DNA of 64,000 nt from Enterococcus songbeiensis. Its GTDB lineage: Bacteria; Bacillota; Bacilli; Lactobacillales; Enterococcaceae. Where the stretch lies: the NCBI RefSeq assembly GCF_005405265.1, contig NZ_BJDS01000008.1:1-64000 (forward strand), given 5' to 3'. Shown here piece by piece: positions 36,705 to 44,942 of the stretch. The position numbers and the translations under genes are program-made. Positions within the stretch are counted from its first letter, which is position 1. Each line of letters starts with the position of its first letter. Under the pieces are notes generated by a model. It had not been told where the DNA came from and did not search any database. It saw only the letters and a program-made list of their open reading frames with translations.

Positions 36705-37313
36705 ATGACTTACAAATTACCAGAATTACCTTACGGATACGATGCATTGGAACCTTATATCGATGTAGAAACCATGCATTTGCATCATGACAAGCATCAC
36801 AATACGTATGTAACAAATTTAAATGCAGCGATCGAAAAACATCCCGAATTAGGTGAAAAATCGGTTGAAGAATTGATTTCAGATATGTCTGCAATACCAG
36901 AAGATATTAAAACAGCTGTTCGTAATAACGGTGGCGGACATGCAAACCACAGCTTCTTTTGGGAAATCATGGCACCAAATGCTGGTGGCGAACCAACAGG
37001 GGCAATCAAAGATGCAATCAATGAAACATTTGGTGATTTTACTTCTTTCAAAAATGAATTCAAAACAGCGGCAACAGGGCGCTTTGGCTCTGGTTGGGCT
37101 TGGCTGGTTGCTTCAAATGGCAAAGTAGAAATTACTTCCACACCAAACCAAGATTCTCCATTGATGGAAGGAAAAACCCCACTTTTAGGCTTAGATGTTT
37201 GGGAACATGCCTATTATTTAAAATATAAAAATGTTCGTCCAGATTATATTGAAGCATTTTGGAATGTAGTAAACTGGGAAAAAGTAAACGAACATTTTGC
37301 AAATGCAAAATAA
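36705..37313 (+). CDS. sodA: Superoxide dismutase, Mn/Fe type
   Basis: A 202-residue superoxide dismutase, the usual enterococcal length. Metal ligands are H27 in MHLHHDKH, the His of HANH near 79-82, and D164 and H168 in [18 protein letters not shown] and [11 protein letters not shown] are typical of the Mn-dependent form. It detoxifies superoxide in the cytoplasm. The ribosome site is inside a strong hairpin, suggesting control at the leader. No clear promoter is visible between gtrA and sodA. Confidence 0.96.
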   Translation: MTYKLPELPYGYDALEPYIDVETMHLHHDKHHNTYVTNLNAAIEKHPELGEKSVEELISDMSAIPEDIKTAVRNNGGGHANHSFFWEIMAPNAGGEPTGAIKDAINETFGDFTSFKNEFKTAATGRFGSGWAWLVASNGKVEITSTPNQDSPLMEGKTPLLGLDVWEHAYYLKYKNVRPDYIEAFWNVVNWEKVNEHFANAK

Positions 37314-37325
37314 TTCGCTACAATA

Positions 37326-37357
37326 GATGAAAGGAATTTTTCCTTTCATCTTTTTTA
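37326..37357 (+). terminator. Terminator of sodA
   Basis: A 10-bp perfect stem GATGAAAGGA/TCCTTTCATC and a T-run. Confidence 0.9.
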
Positions 37358-37382
37358 TTTGGGGGCAACGCTTATTTTAACC

Positions 37383-37853
37383 ATGCATGAAATACAAACC
37401 ACGGATGAAGTTTCAACGCTTTTTCCTGTTGTCAAAAAAATTTGGCAAGAATTTTTTACTCCAATTATCGGAGCAGAGCAAGTGCAGTATATGCTGAAGC
37501 ATTATCAATCGCCAGAAAATATTTGCCAAGAAATCAGCGCGGGGGTCCATTATTTTTCTTTGACGGAGGAGCAGATTGTTGGGTATACCGCGTATGAAAT
37601 CCGCTCAGATTGCGTGTTTATCAGCAAATTATACATTGACCATGAACATCGGGGAAAAGGACTGATGACGCAGATTTTTGATTGGTACGATCAGTTGGCA
37701 GACTCATTAGGACTAAAACTTCAGCTCAAGGTCAATCAAAATAATACAGAGGCATTGGCTGTTTATCAGCATCGCGGATTTACGATTGTTGATGAGTTTT
37801 ATGGCGATATTGGCGAGGGATTTATCATGAACGATTTCGTCTTAGAAAAATAG
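37383..37853 (+). CDS. GNAT family N-acetyltransferase
   Basis: About 156 residues of the GNAT fold. The acetyl-CoA site is seen as YIDHEHRGKGLMTQI, followed by LKVNQNNTEALAVYQHRGF. WQEFFTPIIG near the N-terminus is shared by a Bacillota subgroup with unknown acceptor. The ATG at 37383 gives the expected family start but has no good ribosome site. A TTG at 37359 would be the alternative and has none either, so the start is uncertain. Confidence 0.82.
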   Translation: MHEIQTTDEVSTLFPVVKKIWQEFFTPIIGAEQVQYMLKHYQSPENICQEISAGVHYFSLTEEQIVGYTAYEIRSDCVFISKLYIDHEHRGKGLMTQIFDWYDQLADSLGLKLQLKVNQNNTEALAVYQHRGFTIVDEFYGDIGEGFIMNDFVLEK

Positions 37854-37854
37854 T

Positions 37855-37883
37855 TTGCTACCGCTTACATTTTTTTGTATAAT
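37855..37883 (+). promoter_or_regulatory. Promoter of the second cold-shock gene
   Basis: TTGCTA (37855-37860), a 17-base spacer and a perfect TATAAT (37878-37883). The leader would be about 47 bases long. Confidence 0.7.
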
Positions 37884-37936
37884 AATTGGGACGAACGTAT
37901 TCGTTACTAATTTTATTCTTGGAGGCTACACAGAAG

Positions 37937-38137
37937 ATGGAACAAGGAAAAGTAAAATGGTTCAACAATGAAAAAGGATTTGGATTCATTACAACAGAAG
38001 CTGGCGATGATATTTTTGTTCATTTTTCAGCAATTCAAGGGGATGGATTCAAATCACTTGAAGAAGGACAAGAAGTTGAATTTTCAATCGTTGAAGGAGC
38101 TCGCGGTCCACAAGCAGCGGAAGTAACGAAACTTTAA
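37937..38137 (+). CDS. cspB: Cold-shock protein (second copy)
   Basis: A 66-residue cold-shock domain with KGFGFI and IFVHF intact. It is a paralogue of the protein at 1764, sharing long blocks such as [12 protein letters not shown] and diverging mainly in the last 25 residues. It binds single-stranded nucleic acid as an RNA chaperone. The ATG follows GGAGG. It is monocistronic, with its own promoter and terminator. The symbol is only indicative. Confidence 0.95.
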   Translation: MEQGKVKWFNNEKGFGFITTEAGDDIFVHFSAIQGDGFKSLEEGQEVEFSIVEGARGPQAAEVTKL

Positions 38138-38156
38138 TCTTCAACAAGCAGCTTTC

Positions 38157-38205
38157 AGGCATCCTGATACGGACGAGAAATCGTCCTTCATTGGGGTGCC
38201 TTTTT
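38157..38205 (+). terminator. Terminator of the second cold-shock gene
   Basis: An outer stem GGCATCC/GGGTGCC and an inner GGACGA/TCGTCC tetraloop hairpin, followed by Ts. Confidence 0.8.
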
Positions 38206-38291
38206 GATGAACAAAGAGCTTTCTGGCAAAATATTGCTATTTTGATTATTTTTTGTTATCGTAAAGTATCATGAAAAAAAGAGGGAAAACG

Positions 38292-38690
38292 ATGAAACGT
38301 GTAATCACTTATGGAACCTTTGATTTGTTGCATTATGGACATATTAATTTATTGAGAAGAGCAAAAGAGCAAGGGGATTATTTAGTTGTTGCTTTGTCTA
38401 CGGATGAATTCAATTGGGACGAAAAACAAAAGAAATGCTATTTTTCTTATGAAAAACGTAAACAATTGTTGGAAGCAATCCGCTACGTCGATTTGGTTAT
38501 TCCAGAAGAAGGTTGGAAGCAAAAAGTCGAAGATATCAAACTTTACCATATTGATAAGTTTGTTATGGGAGATGACTGGGCTGGCAAGTTTGACTTCATC
38601 CAAGAACAAACAGAAGCAGAAGTTATTTATTTACCCCGAACACCAGAAGTTTCCACCACTCAAATCAAAAATGATTTAAAATTGAAATAG
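38292..38690 (+). CDS. tagD: Glycerol-3-phosphate cytidylyltransferase TagD
   Basis: A 132-residue nucleotidyltransferase that makes CDP-glycerol from CTP and glycerol-3-phosphate, the substrate of the TagB/TagF enzymes encoded at 9-27 kb. HYGH at residues 14-17 and RTPEVSTTQI near 118-127 are the two catalytic motifs, and length matches TagD. ATG 38292 is set by AGAGGGA upstream; an in-frame ATG at 38271 lacks a site. It has its own terminator, ahead of tagH. Confidence 0.96.
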   Translation: MKRVITYGTFDLLHYGHINLLRRAKEQGDYLVVALSTDEFNWDEKQKKCYFSYEKRKQLLEAIRYVDLVIPEEGWKQKVEDIKLYHIDKFVMGDDWAGKFDFIQEQTEAEVIYLPRTPEVSTTQIKNDLKLK

Positions 38691-38693
38691 ACT

Positions 38694-38726
38694 AACAGCC
38701 GAGAATAGCTCCTCGGCTGTTTATTT
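38694..38726 (+). terminator. Terminator of tagD
   Basis: A 9-bp stem ACAGCCGAG/CTCGGCTGT followed by a T-rich tail. Confidence 0.78.
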
Positions 38727-38815
38727 GTCAGAGTAATACTTTACGAGAAGAAAAAATATGGTATCATGTACATTGAATTCCTATGACACAATTATGCATG
38801 AGAAGGATGAATGAA

Positions 38816-39865
38816 TTGGAAAATACAAACATCAAAGTAAGAAGTACGCTGGTAACAAAAGAGTATGACTTATATAAAAAGAAATCTGATAAAGTAAAAG
38901 CGCTGTTCAAATTCTATCATCGCAATGTTCCACGTTTTTGGGCGCTGAAGGGTGTCAGCTTTGAAGTAAAGGCTGGGGAATCAGTTGGGATCATTGGAAT
39001 CAACGGGTCTGGAAAATCAACCTTATCCAATGTGATTAGCGGCATTATTCCGCCAACTTCCGGAACAATGGAAGTAAATGGGGACACCTCGATTATTGCT
39101 ATCGGTGCTGGATTAAAGTACCAATTGACGGGATTAGAAAATATTCGCTTAAAAGCGCTGATGTCTGGTATGACCAACAAAGAAATTGACAAAAAAATGA
39201 ATGAGATCGTGACTTTTGCAGATTTGGGAGATTTTATCAATCAGCCGGTTAAAAGCTATTCAAGTGGGATGAAATCACGACTGGGTTTTGCGATTGCAGT
39301 TCACAACGATCCTGATATTTTGATTATTGATGAAGCGTTGTCCGTTGGGGATGAAACCTTCTATCAAAAATGTGTGGATAAAATCGTTGAATTTAAGGAA
39401 CAAGGAAAAACAATCTTTTTCGTCAGCCACTCTTTGCCACAGGTTGAAAAACTTTGTGATCGAACGATTTGGATGCATTACGGAAGTATGCGGATGTTTG
39501 GACCGACAGAAGAAGTGATGAAAGAGTACCGTACATTTATTGACTGGTTTAAGAAACAACCGAAAAAAGAACAAAAAAAATACCAAGATGAACAAAAAGA
39601 AGGGCAAAAAGCCTTTACTTTAGCAAAGTTGGCAGAAAATTATAAACAAGACAAGTGGCTGACAGAGCAAAAACTGCCGCAAACGACAGTTGAAAAAAAC
39701 TTGAAACGTATCCCATTGGGGGATCGAATGAGTGGTCCTACCAAAGCAATTTTAGGTGTCGCCGTATTAGCAACTTGCTTTATGGCGCTCGTCTCCTTTA
39801 GCGACAAATCATTGATTTGGTCATTGCAGCATCCTTTGGAAATGTTGCAGCGGGTTTTTAATTAA
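38816..39865 (+). CDS. tagH: Teichoic acid exporter ATPase TagH
   Basis: A 349-residue ABC ATPase. Walker [10 protein letters not shown] starts near residue 61, the signature YSSGMKSRL is near 148 and the Walker B region [10 protein letters not shown] near 168. The C-terminal 100 residues hold a charged linker and one hydrophobic helix (about 315-335), the TagH-type tail. It powers export of lipid-linked wall teichoic acid with TagG. I favour the TTG at 38816 ([10 protein letters not shown]), placed correctly after AAGGATG, over upstream ATGs at 38783 and 38807. A possible promoter, TTTACG with a 16-base spacer to TATCAT, lies just upstream. Confidence 0.92.
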   Translation: MENTNIKVRSTLVTKEYDLYKKKSDKVKALFKFYHRNVPRFWALKGVSFEVKAGESVGIIGINGSGKSTLSNVISGIIPPTSGTMEVNGDTSIIAIGAGLKYQLTGLENIRLKALMSGMTNKEIDKKMNEIVTFADLGDFINQPVKSYSSGMKSRLGFAIAVHNDPDILIIDEALSVGDETFYQKCVDKIVEFKEQGKTIFFVSHSLPQVEKLCDRTIWMHYGSMRMFGPTEEVMKEYRTFIDWFKKQPKKEQKKYQDEQKEGQKAFTLAKLAENYKQDKWLTEQKLPQTTVEKNLKRIPLGDRMSGPTKAILGVAVLATCFMALVSFSDKSLIWSLQHPLEMLQRVFN

Positions 39866-39910
39866 TTACAAAAAATATCTCGTGGGATATATGAGAAAAG
39901 GAAGAGTTTA

Positions 39911-40720
39911 GTGAAAGAAATCTCAGTAGTAATTAAAGAGCAGTTTCAACATCTGGGAATGATTTCTCGGATGTCGCGATATGAAGACAAGGCAACTTAT
40001 CAGAGTCACTATTTAGGCTTGGCTTGGCAAATCTTGAATCCTGCAATCCAGGTGGGAATCTATTATTTAGTTTTTGGCGTTGGTGTCAATCGAAATCGAG
40101 AAATTTCCGGCGTACCATTTATTGTTTGGATGCTGATTGGGATTACCGCTTGGTTTTATATGAATTCTTCTGTTTTGGGGGCATCGAACAGTATTCATCG
40201 CCAAGTAGGTATGGTCGCAAAGATGAAGTTTCCGGTTAGCATTTTGCCAACAATCAATATTATCAGTAATCTTACTTCTTACGCTCCAATGACGGTGATC
40301 GTTGTGGGATCGCTCCTTGTTAGTGATACCATGCCGACCTTGTATTGGTTGCAGTACTTCTATTACTTTTTCTGCATGCTGGTATTTATGTTTGCTTTTG
40401 GACTATTAAATGCGACGATTACCGTTTTGATTCGCGACTACCATATTCTGCTACAGTCGATTCTACGTCTATTGTTTTATGTGTCGGGACCAATTTGGGA
40501 TATCAATAATCGTAATTTGCCAGTGGCTTTAGTTAAAATTTTACGGCTGAATCCTTTTTACTATATCATTGAAGGCTTTCGAGATAGTTTCTTGAGCCGC
40601 CAATGGTTCTGGGAGAAACCAAATTTTACGCTGATTTTCTGGGGAATGGTCTTTATCTTATTAATCCTAGGAAGCCATCTTCATATGAAATTCCGAGCAC
40701 GCTTTGTTGATTATATTTAA
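39911..40720 (+). CDS. tagG: Teichoic acid exporter permease TagG
   Basis: A 269-residue ABC-2 type permease with six membrane helices, forming the channel half of TagGH. The N-terminal amphipathic segment with YLGLAWQILNPAIQ and the later LRLNPFYYIIEGFRD are typical. The start is a GTG with AAAGGAAGAG upstream, 45 bases after tagH. A terminator follows. Confidence 0.94.
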   Translation: MKEISVVIKEQFQHLGMISRMSRYEDKATYQSHYLGLAWQILNPAIQVGIYYLVFGVGVNRNREISGVPFIVWMLIGITAWFYMNSSVLGASNSIHRQVGMVAKMKFPVSILPTINIISNLTSYAPMTVIVVGSLLVSDTMPTLYWLQYFYYFFCMLVFMFAFGLLNATITVLIRDYHILLQSILRLLFYVSGPIWDINNRNLPVALVKILRLNPFYYIIEGFRDSFLSRQWFWEKPNFTLIFWGMVFILLILGSHLHMKFRARFVDYI

Positions 40721-40726
40721 AATCTG

Positions 40727-40769
40727 AACTGACGGAATTGAAGAACATTCAATGTTCGTCAGTTTTTTT
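40727..40769 (+). terminator. Terminator of tagHG
   Basis: A stem AACTGACG/CGTCAGTT with an inner hairpin (ATTGAA/TTCAAT) and seven Ts. Confidence 0.85.
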
Positions 40770-40944
40770 CTCAGCAAATGTACCTAAATCTTTCTGTTTT
40801 TTTGAAAAATGGGCTTTCGTTGCGTTTCATTTTCATTTCAGAATTATTAAGATTGTGTTATAAAGCAAGCGTTGCGTTGCTCAAAGACGGAAACTATGGC
40901 AAAATTTATTCGATATTGTAAGATTGAAGAGACCGAGGTGTACC

Positions 40945-42063
40945 ATGCGCTTATATCAGAAAATTATTTTAGCGATTCTAGGAATTATTACATTAGGAGT
41001 TGCTGGAGTAACTGTTTATGGAATCAAAATGTACCACGATGCGAACACGACTTTTAATAATATTGTTGAAAAAGTGGATCGCAAAACGTCTAAGCGGGAA
41101 AAAGAAGTGAGTATCGAAGATCGTGAACCTTTCTCCATCCTTTTGTTAGGAATCGATACTGGAGCGCTTGGTCGGACGGAACAAGGACGATCAGATAGCA
41201 TGATGGTCGTCACTGTGAATCCAGAACAAAAGAAATCAACCATTGCTAGCTTGGACCGTGATATTTATACGCAAATCGTTGGTTACGATACGATGGATAA
41301 GCTGAATCATGCCTATGCATACGGCGGTGTGGAAATGTCGATGGACTCAGTGGAAAATCTGTTGGATATTCCTATTGACCACTACGTAACCATCAATATG
41401 CAGGGAATGCGAGATTTGATTGATGCAGTTGGCGGAATTGAAGTGGATAATAAAATTGATTTCACCCTTGAAGGCGTTCATGTTCCTGCAGGGAAAATCA
41501 CGTTAAATGGAAAAACCGGACTAGCTTATGCTCGGATGCGTAAAGACGATCCAGAAGGGGATATTGGTCGCCAAAAACGTCAACGGGAAGTTATTACCAA
41601 AATTGTTAAAAAAGTTATGAGCTTGGATAGCGTCAGCAATTATCAAAAAATTCTCAAAGCGGTGGAAAAAAATTCTAAAACCGATTTAGCTTGGGAAGAT
41701 ATGCTGGATATCGCTGAAAACTACATTCCTGCTTTTGATAAAATCGAACAAGTACAATTACAAGGCGAAGGTCAGATGCTTAATGGCGTTTACTATCAAA
41801 TTCTGGGAATCAATGAATTGTTAAAAGTTCAAAATGCTTTGAAAACGCAACTGGATATGCCAACGAGTGAAACGTTGCCTACAGGTGATCAATACACAAG
41901 TGGCTATGCAGAAGGTCAATTTTACGATGATAGTAATGGTTCTTATGATGCAAGTGTGCAAAATCAAGAAGACACAGGTACCTATACAGAGGGAACCGAC
42001 TATTATGATTATGATGAAACCGGCGCTAACTATGAGGAAAGCTACACAGAAGGCGGCTATTAA
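40945..42063 (+). CDS. LytR-CpsA-Psr family polymer ligase
   Basis: A 372-residue membrane-anchored LCP protein. One N-terminal helix (about 5-27) is followed by the extracellular catalytic domain with LLLGIDTGALGRTEQGRSD, SLDRD and AYARMRKDDPEGDIGRQ, whose Arg and Asp residues bind the pyrophosphate lipid. It transfers teichoic acid or related polymers from undecaprenyl diphosphate to peptidoglycan, fitting its place after tagDHG. The last 65 residues are a low-complexity tail very rich in Tyr, Asp, Glu, Gly and Thr. ATG 40945 follows CGAGGTG; the frame is open further upstream. Confidence 0.92.
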   Translation: MRLYQKIILAILGIITLGVAGVTVYGIKMYHDANTTFNNIVEKVDRKTSKREKEVSIEDREPFSILLLGIDTGALGRTEQGRSDSMMVVTVNPEQKKSTIASLDRDIYTQIVGYDTMDKLNHAYAYGGVEMSMDSVENLLDIPIDHYVTINMQGMRDLIDAVGGIEVDNKIDFTLEGVHVPAGKITLNGKTGLAYARMRKDDPEGDIGRQKRQREVITKIVKKVMSLDSVSNYQKILKAVEKNSKTDLAWEDMLDIAENYIPAFDKIEQVQLQGEGQMLNGVYYQILGINELLKVQNALKTQLDMPTSETLPTGDQYTSGYAEGQFYDDSNGSYDASVQNQEDTGTYTEGTDYYDYDETGANYEESYTEGGY

Positions 42064-42089
42064 AAAAACTGGGAAACCAGTTTTTTTTA
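42063..42089 (+). terminator. Terminator of the LCP gene
   Basis: A short stem AAACTGG/CCAGTTT with a four-base loop and eight Ts. Confidence 0.85.
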
Positions 42090-42369
42090 TTGCTCAACAA
42101 ATATACGCAGCTTATGCACAAAACTTTTTCCACAGCGGTATTTTTTTTGATGGTGTTTCACAGGCAGCGTTTTTGAAAAAGACAAGAAAGCAATGAAAGA
42201 CAATAAAAATTCTTTAGGAATAAAAAGTTTCAAGATTTTTCGTGAAACATTTTGTTGAATTTATCTGTTGTGTTTAAATATTTTTATAGTTCGCAAAAAG
42301 TCACTGCTTAACTGACTTTTTTTTGGTAAAATGAGATGGTACGCAACTGTGTCTGGAAGGATTTGGAGA
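42090..42369. other. Intergenic region before the class B PBP gene
   Basis: No gene seen. Contains two DnaA-box-like nonamers in direct orientation, TTATGCACA (42112-42120) and TTTTCCACA (42126-42134), an inverted repeat GTTTCA/TGAAAC (42227-42248), a second terminator-like hairpin (42295-42323) and then a possible -10, TAAAAT, close to 42327. Confidence 0.35.
42295..42323 (+). terminator. Terminator-like hairpin upstream of the PBP gene
   Basis: A 9-bp stem AAAAAGTCA/TGACTTTTT with a nine-base loop and a T-run. It is 230 bases beyond the LCP terminator and 47 before the PBP start, so it might attenuate PBP transcription. Confidence 0.6.
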
Positions 42370-44511
42370 ATGAAAAATTTAAAAAAGAATCTACAATCAA
42401 AAAACTGGATTGAAAGCATGAAAAAAGGTGCAAAGGAACCGGAAAGTAAAGGAGCAAAACGTTCCCACGTTCCCTTTCGTTTGAATTTTTTATTTTTTGT
42501 AATTTTTGCATTATTCGTCGCGCTGATTGCGCAATTAGGCTATTTACAAATTGTAAATGGCGAAAATATCACTAAACAACTAAAATCTTCTTCAGTGATT
42601 AAGGTACAGGGCAGCACGCCGCGAGGGATGATTTACGATTCTACCGGAAAAGCCTTAGTCAGTAATCAAGCCAACCCGGCAATTACGTTTACCCGGGGAA
42701 ATAAGATGACGGCAGATGACCTTTATACCATCGCAAACAAATTGAATGAACTGATCGATGTCCCTGTAGACAGCAATTTGCGAGAACGGGACAAAAAGGA
42801 TTATTGGTTAGGAAATAAAAAAAATCTGGAAGAAGCAACGGAACGCTTATCTGACGAAGAAAAGAATTTAGATACCAGTGAACAGTATGCAAAAATCGTT
42901 GATAAGGTAACAGACAAAGAAATTCAATTTTCAAAAGAACAGGAAAAGGCGGCAACAATTTTTAAACGAATGAATGGCGCACAGGCCTTAAATACGATTT
43001 TTATTAAGAATAGAAATGTCACAGATGAGGAACTGGCAATCGTTTCGGAACGAACAGCAGAATTGCCCGGGGTTTCTACTGGAACAGACTGGACACGGAA
43101 ATATGAAGAAAAAGGTTCCTTGAAGAGCATTATGGGCAGTGTCTCCACCGAAGAACAAGGAATCGAAGCAGAAGATTTAGAAGAATACTTGGCAAAAGGC
43201 TACGCGCGAAACGATCGTGTCGGGACAAGCCAACTGGAAAAGCAATATGAAGAAGTATTGCAGGGAACAAAAACACAATACGAGATCACCTTGGATCATG
43301 AAGGCAACATTTCGAATCAAAAGGAAGTTTTTGCAGGAGAAAAAGGTTCTAACCTTGTGCTTTCTATCAATGCAGAGTTCCAGAAAAAAATCGATGCGAT
43401 TTTGAAGAAGCATTTTGAGAACTTAATCGACAGCGGACGGGTAGAATATTCGCCAGGAATTTATGCGGTAGCAATGAATCCGAATACTGGTGGTGTTTTA
43501 GCTATGTCAGGTTTTCAACATAAAACGAAATCTACTGAACTTGAAGAATACGCACTAGGCACCATTACTCATGCCTTTGTTCCCGGTTCCGTAGTGAAAG
43601 CAGGAACCTTGACAGCCGGCTGGGATGCGGGCGTTTTAAAAGGAAACGAAGTGTTGTATGATGAACCAATCAGAGTACAAGGTTCTGCAGTCAAAGGGTC
43701 AATTTATAATAAAGATGGCAGTGCCAATCAAAGTTTATCTGCACAAAAAGCGTTGGAAATTTCTTCCAATGCCTATATGATGAAAGTTGCCTTTCGTTTG
43801 TTGGGAATGGAGTACAGTTCTGGTGTGGCAATGCCTTATATTGATCAACCGGCACAGATCAAAGCATTCGATGAATTGCGAACGGCTTTTGCTCAATATG
43901 GAATGGGAACAGAAACTGGCGTTGATTTGCCAAATGAAGCCTCCGGAATCGTTACACCCCTAGAATCCTTGTCTACCAATGGTACCGGGGGATTGATTTT
44001 AGACCTTTCATTTGGACAGTATGATACCTACACGACGATCCAGCTTGCACAATATGCCTCCACTGTAGCTAATGGTGGCAAACGAATAAAACCACATTTG
44101 GTTTCCGGTATTTATGACAATGATGAAAACGGCAATCTTGGCGAGCTGAAAAAAGCAATTGAGCCGACTGTTTTGAACACAGTAGATATTTCTCAATCAG
44201 AAATGAAAATCATCCAAGACGGTTTTTATGATGCAGTTCACGGAACTAGTGGCTGGACAACTGCAACTGGTTTGGCTTCAGCAAAAATGGATGTATCTGC
44301 CAAAACCGGTACTGCTGAAACGCTCATAATTGATGATGGCAAAGAAGTCAATTTAATCAACAGTAATTTGGTTGCTTATGGACCTTCTGAAAATGCTCAG
44401 GTATCCATCAGCATCATGATTCCCCAAATCAAGGAATTATCCGGCGATCACACAAATGTGGAGATTGCAAAAGAAATCATGGACGCGTATTATGATTTGT
44501 ATATGAAATAA
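42370..44511 (+). CDS. Class B penicillin-binding protein (PBP2b-like transpeptidase)
   Basis: A 713-residue transpeptidase with one N-terminal membrane helix (about 40-60), a dimerisation domain and a penicillin-binding domain. Catalytic motifs are S407-V-V-K (PGSVVKAGT), SSN at 465-467 and K645-T-G. There are no PASTA domains, which points to the elongation-type PBP2b rather than a division PBP2x. It crosslinks peptidoglycan outside the membrane. ATG 42370 has TTGGAGA upstream; an upstream in-frame ATG at 42331 has none. A leader hairpin with T-run precedes it. Confidence 0.92.
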   Translation: MKNLKKNLQSKNWIESMKKGAKEPESKGAKRSHVPFRLNFLFFVIFALFVALIAQLGYLQIVNGENITKQLKSSSVIKVQGSTPRGMIYDSTGKALVSNQANPAITFTRGNKMTADDLYTIANKLNELIDVPVDSNLRERDKKDYWLGNKKNLEEATERLSDEEKNLDTSEQYAKIVDKVTDKEIQFSKEQEKAATIFKRMNGAQALNTIFIKNRNVTDEELAIVSERTAELPGVSTGTDWTRKYEEKGSLKSIMGSVSTEEQGIEAEDLEEYLAKGYARNDRVGTSQLEKQYEEVLQGTKTQYEITLDHEGNISNQKEVFAGEKGSNLVLSINAEFQKKIDAILKKHFENLIDSGRVEYSPGIYAVAMNPNTGGVLAMSGFQHKTKSTELEEYALGTITHAFVPGSVVKAGTLTAGWDAGVLKGNEVLYDEPIRVQGSAVKGSIYNKDGSANQSLSAQKALEISSNAYMMKVAFRLLGMEYSSGVAMPYIDQPAQIKAFDELRTAFAQYGMGTETGVDLPNEASGIVTPLESLSTNGTGGLILDLSFGQYDTYTTIQLAQYASTVANGGKRIKPHLVSGIYDNDENGNLGELKKAIEPTVLNTVDISQSEMKIIQDGFYDAVHGTSGWTTATGLASAKMDVSAKTGTAETLIIDDGKEVNLINSNLVAYGPSENAQVSISIMIPQIKELSGDHTNVEIAKEIMDAYYDLYMK

Positions 44512-44516
44512 ATGAG

Positions 44517-44550
44517 TGGACATGGCGAAAGTCATGTCCTACTTTCTTGT
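44517..44550 (+). terminator. Probable terminator of the PBP gene
   Basis: A 7-bp stem GGACATG/CATGTCC with an eight-base loop and only a broken T-run. Confidence 0.5.
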
Positions 44551-44657
44551 TTAAAAAAGAGTTAGGCTTTGAAATAATCACTAAAAGCGAGTATTTTAAA
44601 GATAGAGAATAAAGAAAGCGAAAATAAAGTAAAGTAGTTTATAAAGGGAGAGTCATC

Positions 44658-44942
44658 ATGACTGAAAATTTTGAAGAGAAAATGCGTCTGCTTCATCAAG
44701 AATATGGACACTATACAGTAGAAGAACGACGGCGACTTCTCGAAGAAATGAGACGGAAAAATATTCTGACGTTTCGTAAAATCGAACGCTTGAAACATGA
44801 TTTGTTACGACTGGAAGCTAAGCGGGCACAACTGCGGTTGTCTGGAAATGAAAAAGAATTGGCACTGTTGGAAAAACGAATGCTGGAGAAAAAAGAAATA
44901 TTTCTGAAAGTATTTGATAAAGCCCGGAGAAGAGGGGAATAG
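44658..44942 (+). CDS. Small highly charged coiled-coil protein
   Basis: A 94-residue protein that I do not recognise. Almost all residues are Arg, Lys, Glu, Leu or Ala in a helical pattern, so it is probably one long coiled coil. There are no cysteines and no membrane segment. The ATG follows AGGGAGAG. Its stop codon directly abuts the antiporter's ATG, so the two are made together and may interact, perhaps through the antiporter's own helical tail. This link is inferred. Confidence 0.75.
   Translation: MTENFEEKMRLLHQEYGHYTVEERRRLLEEMRRKNILTFRKIERLKHDLLRLEAKRAQLRLSGNEKELALLEKRMLEKKEIFLKVFDKARRRGE

Noticed and set aside
37892-37905. CGAACGTATTCG in the second cold-shock leader as an SOS box
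   Set aside because: The half-sites do not fit CGAAC-N4-GTTCG, and cold-shock genes are not expected LexA targets.
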